Shown: positions 1 to 7,385 of the stretch, piece by piece
How the letters are laid out: the number at the start of each line of letters is the position of its first letter
How positions within the stretch are numbered: position 1 is the first letter of the stretch
Assembly: GCA_007128345.1 (NCBI GenBank)
Contig: SKXS01000231.1
Location: 1-22,819, forward strand
Reading direction: 5' to 3'
Source: Spirochaetia bacterium
GTDB lineage: Bacteria; Spirochaetota; Spirochaetia; PWKH01
Length of the DNA stretch: 22,819 bases
Notes under the pieces: model-generated
What the model was told of the DNA's origin: nothing
Databases searched by the model: none
The model's input: the letters and a program-made list of their open reading frames with translations, nothing else
Program-made: the position numbers and the translations under genes

Positions 1-69
1 CTCATCAAAGAGGATAATATTCATACCCAAGTTATACCATATCTTGAGGGAAACGGCAAAACATGGTAG
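1..69 (+). CDS. C-terminal end of an upstream protein, partial
   Basis: Reading frame 1 is open from the first base to a TAG at 67-69 and encodes 22 residues ending in NGKTW. The stop lies 4 bp inside the next gene (its ATG is at 63), an overlap typical of co-transcribed bacterial genes. The residues are too few to identify the protein. A lipoate ligase follows, and in many bacteria that gene sits behind glycine cleavage genes. The tail vaguely resembles the HT..V..LDE end of the glycine dehydrogenase subunit 2 (GcvPB), but this is only a guess. Confidence 0.4.
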   Translation, partial: LIKEDNIHTQVIPYLEGNGKTW

Positions 70-977
70 AGAATCCCATGATCTTTGTATCCCCTGTTAC
101 CGACCCATGGTGGAATTTAGCTGCTGAGCAGCACTTTCTTATCAAAGAGCCTCTGCAGGAGCCGCTTCTCATGCTCTGGCAGAGCGTTCCGTCGGTAATC
201 ATCGGCAGGTACCAGAATCCATGGATTGAATGTGATATTGGGGCACTTGAGCGTGAGAACGTGCTGCTGGCCCGCAGGCCCAGCGGTGGCGGAGCAGTCT
301 ACCATGATCTGGGCAACCTGAACTACTGTGTAATCAGCCCAAGAGCTTCCTACCGCAAGGATTATACGCTCAGCTTCATTCTATCTGTGCTGAGCACCTC
401 TGGCATTGCAGCACATGCCTCCGGAAAAAGCGACATGACCGCTGACGGAAGAAAGTTCTCAGGCAACGCATTCAGATACACCGCCTCACGGGTCCTGCAC
501 CATGGGACTCTCCTCGTCTCAGCTGACCTTGATCAGCTGCGGCGCTGCCTCACCCCTGACCGGGTCATGGAATCTATGAAGGGAGTGCGTTCCCGGGCTT
601 CAACTGTGGTGAATCTTGCTGAACTTGCCCCAGATATTTCCTGCAAAAAGCTCTCCGATGATCTTTCTCTGGCATTTCCCCGTTGGTTCGGCGGCTCTGC
701 TGAAGTGCATCCGCTTACCCCCGAGCATATAGATGTGCAGGATCAACAGAATGAACTGGAAGGATGGGCATGGATCTTCGGTAAAACGCCTGAATTTACC
801 CGGTCCTTCAGACTGAGCAGATCTTCGGACCTGTGCGAAGCGGCAGTCACGGTCTCAAAAGGAATAATCAGCAGCGTGGCATGCGAAGATGCAGCACGCT
901 GCCGGAGTATTTCAGAAGAACTCGTCGGCAGGCGCTATGATGAGCAGACCATGGAAATGTATTTCACCGGCCTTTAA
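63..977 (+). CDS. lplA: Lipoate-protein ligase A family protein
   Basis: Predicted cytoplasmic enzyme that activates lipoate with ATP and attaches it to a lysine of lipoyl-domain proteins such as GcvH or 2-oxoacid dehydrogenase E2 subunits. The 304-residue protein shows the family's lipoyl-AMP pocket: RRPSGGGAVYHD at residues 71-82, and GRKFSGNA at 129-136, whose Lys131 corresponds to the conserved catalytic-pocket lysine. HHGTLLV follows at about 146-152. The length fits a ligase with the catalytic domain plus a C-terminal accessory domain. The start at 63 overlaps the preceding stop. An alternative ATG at 78 would remove five residues, and neither has a strong ribosome binding site (GAGGG at 46-50 is rather far). 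It ends 4 bp from the stop of the converging methyltransferase. Substrate choice (lipoate or octanoate) cannot be read from the sequence. Confidence 0.85.
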   Translation: MVENPMIFVSPVTDPWWNLAAEQHFLIKEPLQEPLLMLWQSVPSVIIGRYQNPWIECDIGALERENVLLARRPSGGGAVYHDLGNLNYCVISPRASYRKDYTLSFILSVLSTSGIAAHASGKSDMTADGRKFSGNAFRYTASRVLHHGTLLVSADLDQLRRCLTPDRVMESMKGVRSRASTVVNLAELAPDISCKKLSDDLSLAFPRWFGGSAEVHPLTPEHIDVQDQQNELEGWAWIFGKTPEFTRSFRLSRSSDLCEAAVTVSKGIISSVACEDAARCRSISEELVGRRYDEQTMEMYFTGL

Positions 978-981
978 GCTA

Positions 982-1593
982 TCAAGAGACGGTCTGCTTC
1001 TGTGCAAAGATTGTATAATCCTTCGGCACGTAGTCACGCTCAATCCACATGTGATCGGTATACCTGCGTACCAGTTCTTCAGTGCGTGAGGGGTCCAGGT
1101 AGAAGTAGGTCTCGCTCTGAACCGGATGATCCGGATCAAGCATATTGAATACCACCCAATGTTTCGCAATCGAGAAAAAAACCTCTAACGCTTTATCAAG
1201 GAACTGCTCATTGTAACCCATATTGAGATTAAATATGCCCGAGCTGAAGACCAGGTCGAAAGTGCAGTCATCGAACATACGAGTGGAAATCATATCACCG
1301 GAGAGAAATGTCCCTTCCGGGTACCTGCGTCTGGCTTCCTGAATCATTTCAGGCAGGATATCTATTCCAGTGTATGAGATATCCGGAACGCGGGGCTTCA
1401 GGAAATCGAAGAAATCTCCCACTCCGCACCCCACGTCAAGGATGCTCATTCCAGAAAGGTCCAGTGTGTCTGTTACAATGGAAAACCGTCCAAGATGGGC
1501 ATCCTCGCTCTCCCAGTCCAGTATGATGTGTCCTTTGTCAGTGGGATTGATCCGGTGGAGATAGTGCTTTTCCAATATCTTTCTGGTGCCCAT
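982..1593 (-). CDS. Class I SAM-dependent methyltransferase, small
   Basis: A 203-residue protein with a Rossmann-type S-adenosylmethionine methyltransferase domain. Motif I, ILDVGCGVGD, is at residues 51-60. The acidic end of strand 2 (YTGIDILPEM) is at 74-83, and a motif IV-like segment (TFDLVFSSG) is at about 111-119. The substrate is not apparent: the fold is shared by enzymes acting on small molecules, RNA and proteins. It faces the solute-binding protein gene divergently across 79 bp and converges on lplA with 4 bp between stops, so it is probably a single-gene unit. There is no Shine-Dalgarno site at usable distance, as GGAGG lies about 20 nt upstream. A -10 hexamer TAGAAT ends 6 nt before the ATG, suggesting a leaderless mRNA. 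Confidence 0.8.
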   Translation of the reverse strand: MGTRKILEKHYLHRINPTDKGHIILDWESEDAHLGRFSIVTDTLDLSGMSILDVGCGVGDFFDFLKPRVPDISYTGIDILPEMIQEARRRYPEGTFLSGDMISTRMFDDCTFDLVFSSGIFNLNMGYNEQFLDKALEVFFSIAKHWVVFNMLDPDHPVQSETYFYLDPSRTEELVRRYTDHMWIERDYVPKDYTIFAQKQTVS

Positions 1594-1599
1594 GGCTTT

Positions 1600-1628
1600 A
1601 TTCTAGATGAATCCTCCACCCCATGCAA
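1600..1628 (-). promoter_or_regulatory. Predicted sigma70-like promoter of the methyltransferase gene (leaderless)
   Basis: Read on the minus strand, TTGCAT (1628-1623) lies 17 bp from TAGAAT (1605-1600). The -10 matches consensus at 5 of 6 positions, the -35 at only 3 of 6 but with its TTG. The expected start of transcription, 7 nt after the -10, falls on the A of the ATG at 1593. Confidence 0.4.
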
Positions 1629-1637
1629 CCCGCACTC

Positions 1638-1666
1638 GTGACCCGTACTCCCAAATAGTGTATTAT
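1638..1666 (+). promoter_or_regulatory. Predicted sigma70-like promoter of the solute-binding protein gene (leaderless)
   Basis: GTGACC (1638-1643, 4 of 6 to TTGACA) is 17 bp from TATTAT (1661-1666, 5 of 6 to TATAAT). The expected transcription start is 1673, exactly the A of the chosen ATG. It lies back to back with the methyltransferase promoter. Confidence 0.45.
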
Positions 1667-1672
1667 GGATTC

Positions 1673-3283
1673 ATGAAATGGTGCAGAATTCGTGGAATGC
1701 TTTTGGCAGTGTGCGTCTTCATGCTGATGTCGCTGCCGGTTTTCCCGCTCAGTCCGGCCGCGCAGGAGCTCATCAGGCAGCGTGAGCTGGTCATCGCCCT
1801 TGATCAGTCGTATGTGAACTTCAACCCCCACGAAGCCTGGTCAATTGAAATGGCTCAGGTATTCAGCGCTATGTCTGAGGGTCTTTTTTCCTACCATCCG
1901 GCAACGATGGAACCCCTGCCCGCCCTTGCTGCTTCAGTGGAAAATCTGGATCCCTACACCTGGAGGATCTTTCTTCGAAGAGACGGCAGGTTTAGCAATG
2001 GGGATCCCATAACGGCCCACACGTTTGTGGACAGCTGGAGAGCACTCATTGCACCGGGAGCCTCCCACCAGTATGCGTCCATGCTCGACATCATCAGGGG
2101 AGTACGGGAGTACCGAACGCGCAGGCCTTCTCGGGACCAGCAGCCCCTGGGATTTTATGCTGAGGACACCTATACACTCATGCTTGAATTTACTGCACCG
2201 GCACCCTATCTGCTCAGCATTCTCTGCCACCACAGTTTTTCTGCGGTCCATCCCGACAACCTGGCTTCCCCCAGCTCTGAGACCCCCAGTGGATTCATCA
2301 GCAGCGGACCTTTTGCCGTCGAGTCGGTATCTGGGGATGAAATCCTCATGGTGAGAAACCCCTACTACTGGGACGCTGCTTCGGTGGCTCTTGAACGGGT
2401 CCGATTCAGGTACTATGATTCACCGCTTGCGCTGGTAGGTGACTTCGAGCAGGCATTGGTGCACTGGTCGCTGCAGTATATCCAGCCGTCCCTTATCAGC
2501 GACAGGTCGTTACTGACCGGGTATCCCGAATACTCCACAGGGTTCTACTACTTCAGTGCTGTACGCGGCCCCTATGCTGATCCGCGGGTGCGCACAGCGC
2601 TTTCACTGCTTGTTCCGTGGGAGGCTCTGCGTAATCCCCAGATTTTCTTTGCTCCGGCATCATCGCTTGTCCCTCCGACAGCATCCTACTACGGCGCACA
2701 GGGGCCAGTCCGACAGGACCGTGCCACAGCACAGCAACTGCTTGCACAGGCAGGATTTCCTGAAGGAAGGGGACTCCCCCCCCTCAAGATTGCTGTATAT
2801 CCGGGATCACTCCTGGAACAAACTACCCGGAGCATTGCCGAGATCTGGTCCAATGAATTGCGTATCGAAGTGTCGGTGGATGTGCGTCCCTACAGCGAGT
2901 ATGCATCAGGAGATACCGCACTCCAGTATGACCTTGCCTTCATGTCCTGGATCGGGGACTTCTTTGATCCCTACAGCTTTCTTGCCCTGTGGCACAGCGA
3001 GAGCTCGCTGAATCTTGGAAGCCAGTTCAACCCCATCTACGACTCCATGGTGGAACGTGCGTTGAAGTCTTATGATGTCCAGGAGCGGTATCAGCAGTTC
3101 GTCAAGGCAGAGCAGTATCTCCTGGACCAGGGAACTGTACTTCCCCTCTTCCATGGGGTCTCACTCAACTTCTTCCAGGATGCCCTTGTAGGAGGATGGA
3201 TTCCCAACTTGCTGGATATTCATCCAATCAAATATCTCTACTTTATTGACCGTTCTCCTGCGTCGGAGGAACGAAGGCTGTAG
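1673..3283 (+). CDS. Exported solute-binding protein, family 5 (OppA/DppA-like)
   Basis: Predicted periplasmic binding component of an ABC importer for peptides or a similar solute. From the ATG at 1673 the protein has 536 residues. It begins with basic residues (MKWCRIR) and a hydrophobic stretch to about residue 23, a typical signal peptide with probable cleavage near FPLSPA. No clear lipobox cysteine follows, so it is probably soluble rather than a lipoprotein. The body shows the family 5 pattern: EGLFSY near the start, WRIFLRRDGRFSNGDPITAH, SGPF, and a C-terminal HPIKYLYF. The upstream in-frame ATG at 1607 is rejected because it would put 22 non-signal residues first. No permease or ATPase genes are next to it, so its transporter must be encoded elsewhere. 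Its last 41 bp overlap the end of malQ on the other strand. Confidence 0.85.
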   Translation: MKWCRIRGMLLAVCVFMLMSLPVFPLSPAAQELIRQRELVIALDQSYVNFNPHEAWSIEMAQVFSAMSEGLFSYHPATMEPLPALAASVENLDPYTWRIFLRRDGRFSNGDPITAHTFVDSWRALIAPGASHQYASMLDIIRGVREYRTRRPSRDQQPLGFYAEDTYTLMLEFTAPAPYLLSILCHHSFSAVHPDNLASPSSETPSGFISSGPFAVESVSGDEILMVRNPYYWDAASVALERVRFRYYDSPLALVGDFEQALVHWSLQYIQPSLISDRSLLTGYPEYSTGFYYFSAVRGPYADPRVRTALSLLVPWEALRNPQIFFAPASSLVPPTASYYGAQGPVRQDRATAQQLLAQAGFPEGRGLPPLKIAVYPGSLLEQTTRSIAEIWSNELRIEVSVDVRPYSEYASGDTALQYDLAFMSWIGDFFDPYSFLALWHSESSLNLGSQFNPIYDSMVERALKSYDVQERYQQFVKAEQYLLDQGTVLPLFHGVSLNFFQDALVGGWIPNLLDIHPIKYLYFIDRSPASEERRL

Positions 3284-4793
3284 GACTTCTCCCGTAGAGC
3301 TGCACCATCTCATTGAACCTGGAGGGTATATGCCGATTTTCGAAGAGATCCGGTATTGCCCGCCAGGACCAGTTGTGCGTGCCTACAGTAGAGGGGGTAT
3401 TGAACCGTGTTTCATCTCCCAGGCTGAAGAGGTCCTGAAAGAGGATGATTACGTCATTCGCCGTTGATGACATAACTGCTCTTATGAGTGACCAAACGAT
3501 GTCTTCATCAGGTCTTGCCAGATAGCGGCGCACCTTGTCCCTGAGCAGCTCGTCAATGGAGGCATACCATCCCGCGGAGGTATGGTTGTCATGGGTGCCT
3601 GTATACGCGACACAGCGTTGGTGATACGCATGGGGAAGATACGGGTTATCTGCATTGAGTGAACCGTCTTCCCTGCACTCAAACCCGAACTGAAGTATCT
3701 TCATGCCGGGAAACTGAAAGGAGTCCCTCAGGTGTTCCACTTCAGGAGTTATCACACCGAGATCCTCCGCAATGATCGACGGATTACCGATGGAAGCACG
3801 CATCTCTTTGAAAAGCTGCTTCCCCGGTACTTTGACCCACTTGCCCGAAATTGCAGTCTGTTCACCTGCTGCAATTTCCCAGTAGGATTCAAAACCGCGG
3901 AAATGATCCAATCGGACTCGATCAGCCGATTTGAGAGTATGGCCAATTCTCTTAATCCACCAGGAAAAGAGCTCACTTCGTTTGTGTTTCCAGTCATAGA
4001 CGGGCGTTCCCCATAGCTGTCCAGTGGCACTGAAAGCATCAGGGGGTACACCGGATTGAGCAGAAAATGTTCCATCAGGCGCAGTCTTGAAGAGATCTCG
4101 GCAGGCCCATGCGTCTGCGCTGTCAGCGGATACAAAGATCGGCACATCTGCAATTATTTCAATACCTTTTTTGTGCGCATAGTTCTTCACCCCCATCCAT
4201 TGTGTAAAAAAAAGGTACTGCAGAACCTTCCAGCGTGATACTTCCTGTTCTCTGCTAGCCTGGAAACGGGAAAGCTCTTTTGCGTCATGATTCCGGTGTG
4301 ATGCATCCCAGCAATCATACCAGCAGGGACTGCCGTTGTAGTATTCCGTGAGGGTCATAAAGAGCGCGTAGTCTTCCAGCCAGAATCTGTTTGATTCGCA
4401 AAAATCCAGGTATCCCTGATCAGGCCCCCCTGAGAGAAACAGGTCAGCGCTTTTCATAAGCAGAGGCATCTTCCACGATCGAACTGCTTCAAAGTCAACC
4501 CGATTGCGGGGAAAGGCAGGGATACGCTTCAGTTCTTCTGGTTGCACCAACCCTTCTCCAGCTAGCATTTCCATGCTGATAAGCAGTTCGTTTCCGGCAA
4601 ATACCGACCGAGCTGCGTAGGGAGAATCACCAAACCCCGTTGGTGTGAGCGGCAGCACCTGCCAGAGGGACGCTCCCATAAGAGACAGATAGTCAATAAA
4701 TGCGTACACCTCCGTCCCCAATGTGCCTAAACCGCAGGGACCTGGGAGTGCCGTAGGATGCAGCAGGATTCCTGCTTTTCTCGTGATGGACAT
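3243..4793 (-). CDS. malQ: 4-alpha-glucanotransferase (amylomaltase, GH77)
   Basis: Cytoplasmic glycoside hydrolase family 77 enzyme that transfers glucan segments between maltooligosaccharides, used in maltodextrin or glycogen metabolism. The 516-residue length is normal for the bacterial amylomaltase of the Thermus type. All three catalytic carboxylates are in place: nucleophile Asp296 in RLDHFRGF, acid/base Glu343 in IIAEDLGV, and Asp402 in YTGTHDNHT. The N-terminal GILLHPTALPGPCGLG and SPYAARSVFAGNELL motifs are also typical. It is transcribed away from carD, and its 3' end overlaps the solute-binding protein gene on the opposite strand by 41 bp. No Shine-Dalgarno site precedes the ATG. 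TATACT ends exactly 6 nt upstream, so the message is probably leaderless. Confidence 0.95.
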   Translation of the reverse strand: MSITRKAGILLHPTALPGPCGLGTLGTEVYAFIDYLSLMGASLWQVLPLTPTGFGDSPYAARSVFAGNELLISMEMLAGEGLVQPEELKRIPAFPRNRVDFEAVRSWKMPLLMKSADLFLSGGPDQGYLDFCESNRFWLEDYALFMTLTEYYNGSPCWYDCWDASHRNHDAKELSRFQASREQEVSRWKVLQYLFFTQWMGVKNYAHKKGIEIIADVPIFVSADSADAWACRDLFKTAPDGTFSAQSGVPPDAFSATGQLWGTPVYDWKHKRSELFSWWIKRIGHTLKSADRVRLDHFRGFESYWEIAAGEQTAISGKWVKVPGKQLFKEMRASIGNPSIIAEDLGVITPEVEHLRDSFQFPGMKILQFGFECREDGSLNADNPYLPHAYHQRCVAYTGTHDNHTSAGWYASIDELLRDKVRRYLARPDEDIVWSLIRAVMSSTANDVIILFQDLFSLGDETRFNTPSTVGTHNWSWRAIPDLFENRHIPSRFNEMVQLYGRSPTAFVPPTQENGQ

Positions 4794-4799
4794 GGAGAA

Positions 4800-4828
4800 A
4801 GTATAGGGAATAATTGTCCCTTTGACTA
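4800..4828 (-). promoter_or_regulatory. Predicted sigma70-like promoter of malQ (leaderless)
   Basis: On the minus strand TAGTCA (4828-4823, 4 of 6) is separated by 17 bp from TATACT (4805-4800, 5 of 6). The expected start is 4793, the A of the malQ ATG. Its -35 overlaps the carD -35 on the other strand almost completely. Confidence 0.45.
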
Positions 4829-4850
4829 GAGCCGCTTTTTTGGCTATAAT
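4822..4850 (+). promoter_or_regulatory. Strong predicted sigma70 promoter of carD-ispD-ispF (leaderless)
   Basis: TTGACT (4822-4827, 5 of 6) is 17 bp from a perfect TATAAT (4845-4850), the best promoter match in the window. The ATG of carD follows 8 nt after the -10, leaving a leader of 0-2 nt and no room for a ribosome binding site. Confidence 0.7.
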
Positions 4851-4858
4851 AGACGCAT

Positions 4859-5356
4859 ATGGACATCCCTAACACGAATCATCAAATAGGCGAACATGTA
4901 GTATACCCCCTGCAGGGTGTAGGGGTCATCAAGGACATCAAAAAGAAAACCTTCAAAGGCAAGGAAATTCTCTACTACATCATATTCCTGGAAATTAATG
5001 ACATGACCGTCATGATTCCTGTGAATAATGCCGAGGAAATTGGTATCCGTTCCATCGTCAGCCAGGACCAGGCTGCTGAAGCTCTGGAAAGCATTACGAG
5101 CATCTATGAACCAGTTACGGTGGATTGGAAAGTCAGGTACACAATGAACCTTGAACTGCTCAAGGAGGGAACCATCACATCCATTGCTACGGTGGTTCAG
5201 TCCCTCTACCATAGGAGCAAGATCAAGGAACTCCCTGTACAGGAACGAAAGCTCTATGACAATGCCTTAAGAATTCTCATAGATGAAATCTCCTATGCAC
5301 TGCACAAGCCGAAAAGCGAGATAGAAGCAGTCATATTCAGCAAGTTAGAGGCCTAG
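4859..5356 (+). CDS. carD: CarD/CdnL-family RNA polymerase-binding transcription regulator
   Basis: A 165-residue protein of the CarD_CdnL_TRCF family. The N-terminal part (residues about 8-60; QIGEHVVYPLQGVGVI, then a beta-rich segment) is the Tudor-like domain that binds the RNA polymerase beta subunit. The rest is predicted helical, as in the DNA-binding C-terminal domain that stabilises open complexes at promoters. It heads a three-gene unit: its TAG shares one base with the GTG of ispD. The same carD-ispD-ispF order is known from mycobacteria, so the linkage is old or repeatedly selected. The start at 4859 is supported by the immediately upstream promoter and the family's short N-terminus. 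No Shine-Dalgarno site is present. Confidence 0.92.
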   Translation: MDIPNTNHQIGEHVVYPLQGVGVIKDIKKKTFKGKEILYYIIFLEINDMTVMIPVNNAEEIGIRSIVSQDQAAEALESITSIYEPVTVDWKVRYTMNLELLKEGTITSIATVVQSLYHRSKIKELPVQERKLYDNALRILIDEISYALHKPKSEIEAVIFSKLEA

Positions 5357-6078
5357 TGACACCATCTGCCCTACGCAATCATACCGCATTCCTCATCACT
5401 GCGGCCGGCACGAGTTCAAGATTTGCCTTGTCTGCGGGCGGCGGATTGCCGGTAAAGAAGGAGTTCCTCCTGCTTGGAGGCACTCCCCTTCTTGCGAGGA
5501 CCCTGGGTGCTTGCCTGGAAAGCCGTGCTGCATCAACGTTTGTGGTAGTGTACACGCCGGGGCTGCGTTCTGAGACTGAAGAAGCGCTTGCTTCTGTACA
5601 TGCCAGCGTTCACTTCGTTTCCGGCGGGCAGACCCGTCAGGACTCTGTATGCTGCGGTCTTGCATACCTGAACGAACTCCCTGATCCTCCACGATATGTG
5701 CTCATCCATGACGGTGCGAGACCTTGGATACCTGCTGAAGTGATCCTCCGTGTATTAGAATCAACTGTATCCAGAGGAGCAGCTGCTCCGGTTATTCCCT
5801 TGCCTGATGCGGTCAAGCAGATAGGTGAAGACTCCCGAATCACAGGTCACTTGGATCGGAGCACTACGGCCAGCATCCAGACTCCTCAGGGATTCCTCTT
5901 TTCCGAGATCCTTGAAGCCCATCGCAGAGCCGCAGGGAACGGCAAGTGCTATGTGGACGACACAGAGCTCTATACTGATTACATCGGTGAAGTCTACACG
6001 GTAGCAGGAGATATCGCCAATCGGAAAGTCACCTATCCGAGTGACTTGGAACAGGCGGAAGGAGACACCGTAGTATGA
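5356..6078 (+). CDS. ispD: 2-C-methyl-D-erythritol 4-phosphate cytidylyltransferase
   Basis: Third enzyme of the MEP isoprenoid pathway. It makes CDP-methylerythritol from MEP and CTP in the cytoplasm. The 240-residue protein has the nucleotidyltransferase glycine-rich loop AAGTSSRF at residues 16-23, followed by lysines in PVKKEF (32-37). HDGARP (118-123, with Asp119) and QTPQGF (175-180) are hallmark IspD motifs. The start codon is GTG at 5356, sharing one base with the carD stop, so translation is likely coupled. The 3' end overlaps ispF by four bases (ATGA). In some bacteria IspD and IspF are fused. Here they are separate but tightly linked. Confidence 0.95.
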   Translation: MTPSALRNHTAFLITAAGTSSRFALSAGGGLPVKKEFLLLGGTPLLARTLGACLESRAASTFVVVYTPGLRSETEEALASVHASVHFVSGGQTRQDSVCCGLAYLNELPDPPRYVLIHDGARPWIPAEVILRVLESTVSRGAAAPVIPLPDAVKQIGEDSRITGHLDRSTTASIQTPQGFLFSEILEAHRRAAGNGKCYVDDTELYTDYIGEVYTVAGDIANRKVTYPSDLEQAEGDTVV

Positions 6079-6566
6079 GAATAGGCCACGGATGGGACCG
6101 CCACATGCTCATAACAGAACGTCTGCTTGTACTAGGCGGAACAGTTATCCCGCATCACCTCGGTGAAGACGGCCACTCAGACGGTGACGTGCTGCTCCAT
6201 GCAATTATGGATGCATTGCTTGGTGCCGCATGCCTTGATGACATCGGCACGCACTTTCCACCAGGAGTTCCTGAATGGAAGAATGCCGACAGCACTGACC
6301 TGCTTACACGGGTGTATGACCTCGTGCAGTCAAGAGGATACGGTATCGTCAACATTGACGCGACGGTTATTCTCGAAACCCCCCGTCTGGGACCGTACAT
6401 ACTGAAAATCAGGGAGCGCATCGCCGACTTGCTCTGCCTTGCCATAGACCAGGTGTCCGTGAAGGCAAAAACCGCTGAAGGGGTTCCCCCGGTAGGAAGC
6501 GGCGAGGCGATTGAAGCTTACGCTGTTGTACTGCTGGAAGATGACGATCAGAGCATCTATCTTTAG
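6075..6566 (+). CDS. ispF: 2-C-methyl-D-erythritol 2,4-cyclodiphosphate synthase
   Basis: Fifth enzyme of the MEP pathway, which cyclises CDP-ME 2-phosphate to MEcPP with release of CMP. The 163-residue length is normal for the trimeric enzyme. The metal ligands are visible as Asp8 and His10 in GHGWDRH and His42 in DGDVLLHAIMDALLGA. DIGTHFP (56-62) and KAKTAEG near the C-terminus complete the active site. ATGA overlap with ispD indicates coupled translation. The gene ends 30 bp from the stop of the converging ATPase gene. That gap has no clear terminator hairpin with a T-run. Confidence 0.95.
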   Translation: MRIGHGWDRHMLITERLLVLGGTVIPHHLGEDGHSDGDVLLHAIMDALLGAACLDDIGTHFPPGVPEWKNADSTDLLTRVYDLVQSRGYGIVNIDATVILETPRLGPYILKIRERIADLLCLAIDQVSVKAKTAEGVPPVGSGEAIEAYAVVLLEDDDQSIYL

Positions 6567-6596
6567 CTGCAAATAACCTTACATACCCGGCTTTTG

Positions 6597-7322
6597 TTAT
6601 GGTTCTATGGGCTCAGATTCCTCTACAATCAGCAGGGTCTTCGGGTCAAGTTTCAAGTGCATACGTTTAGGTTCCGTATTGTCCCGATCCTTCACAACGG
6701 TGAGTTCAACATGGTCATCTGCATAGGTTAGACCGATAAGCAGGTCTACATACGGCGTGAGTTCTCTAACAGGATCAGAAACTCCGTAGGTGTCGTAGGG
6801 AACATCGTCATCAAGTGCGGAAACGCTGAACCAGACTTCAACATTCATGGTGCGGGCGAATTCCCTGATCTCTTGGATGTCATCTATCGGTGCCATGGTC
6901 AGACGATACCCGTCGAACATAATGGCGTCGGCATGAAATCCCCCGTCAACGATCAGTGCCCTCAGGCTGGAAATTATCTGGTTGATAGTTATGTGCTGCT
7001 GATTAAAATTCATGATCACCCGATGCTTGACAGTTTCGTCCCGAACCTCGGAAACGTGTTCAAGGGAGCGTTTCCGGGCAATCTCATCGAAAATATCCGT
7101 ATACCAGGCTATGACGCGGTTCACGTTCGCAGAAAAGGATACATGGATCACGTGCTCGCCTCGAAACAACTTGTCTGTGGCTATATGCACAAGACAGGCG
7201 GTCTTTCCCACTCCCTTACGGGAGGTAAGTATGCCGAGGTTTCCCTTTCCCAGCATTCCGCCCTGCAGGGACTGCTCAAAGACACGCAGCGGGCTCCGCT
7301 TAATCAGCTCTTCTTTCACCAT
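6597..7322 (-). CDS. RecA/DnaB-fold P-loop NTPase of unknown function
   Basis: I do not recognise a named family. The 241-residue protein has a P-loop, SRKGVGKT at residues 34-41, in which serine replaces the usual first glycine or alanine. A Walker B-like strand, DAIMFDGY, is at 132-139. The C-terminal part (VELTVVKDRDNTEPKRMHLKL) resembles the last strands of RecA/DnaB/KaiC cores, so this is probably a single-domain RecA-fold ATPase. The N-terminal 30 residues resemble a short linker and no other domain is visible. GGAGGG lies 9 nt before the ATG. It follows fusA on the same strand after 63 bp. A possible own -10 (TATACT, 7363-7358 on the minus strand) suggests independent or supplementary transcription. 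It may be a spirochaete-conserved protein, but I cannot verify that. Confidence 0.75.
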   Translation of the reverse strand: MVKEELIKRSPLRVFEQSLQGGMLGKGNLGILTSRKGVGKTACLVHIATDKLFRGEHVIHVSFSANVNRVIAWYTDIFDEIARKRSLEHVSEVRDETVKHRVIMNFNQQHITINQIISSLRALIVDGGFHADAIMFDGYRLTMAPIDDIQEIREFARTMNVEVWFSVSALDDDVPYDTYGVSDPVRELTPYVDLLIGLTYADDHVELTVVKDRDNTEPKRMHLKLDPKTLLIVEESEPIEP

Positions 7323-7385
7323 TGGATTCTACCCTCCGAATTCTGTTCTCTATTTTCAGTATAGCATGCGTGCACGGCAAGGGCA

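Noticed and set aside
1607..1672. N-terminal extension of the solute-binding protein from ATG 1607
   Set aside because: It would put 22 polar residues before a good signal peptide and would run through the predicted promoter.
6567..6596. Terminator between ispF and the ATPase gene
   Set aside because: A 5-bp AATAAC/GTTAT inverted repeat exists, but the loop is long, the stem is A/T-rich and no proper T-run follows.
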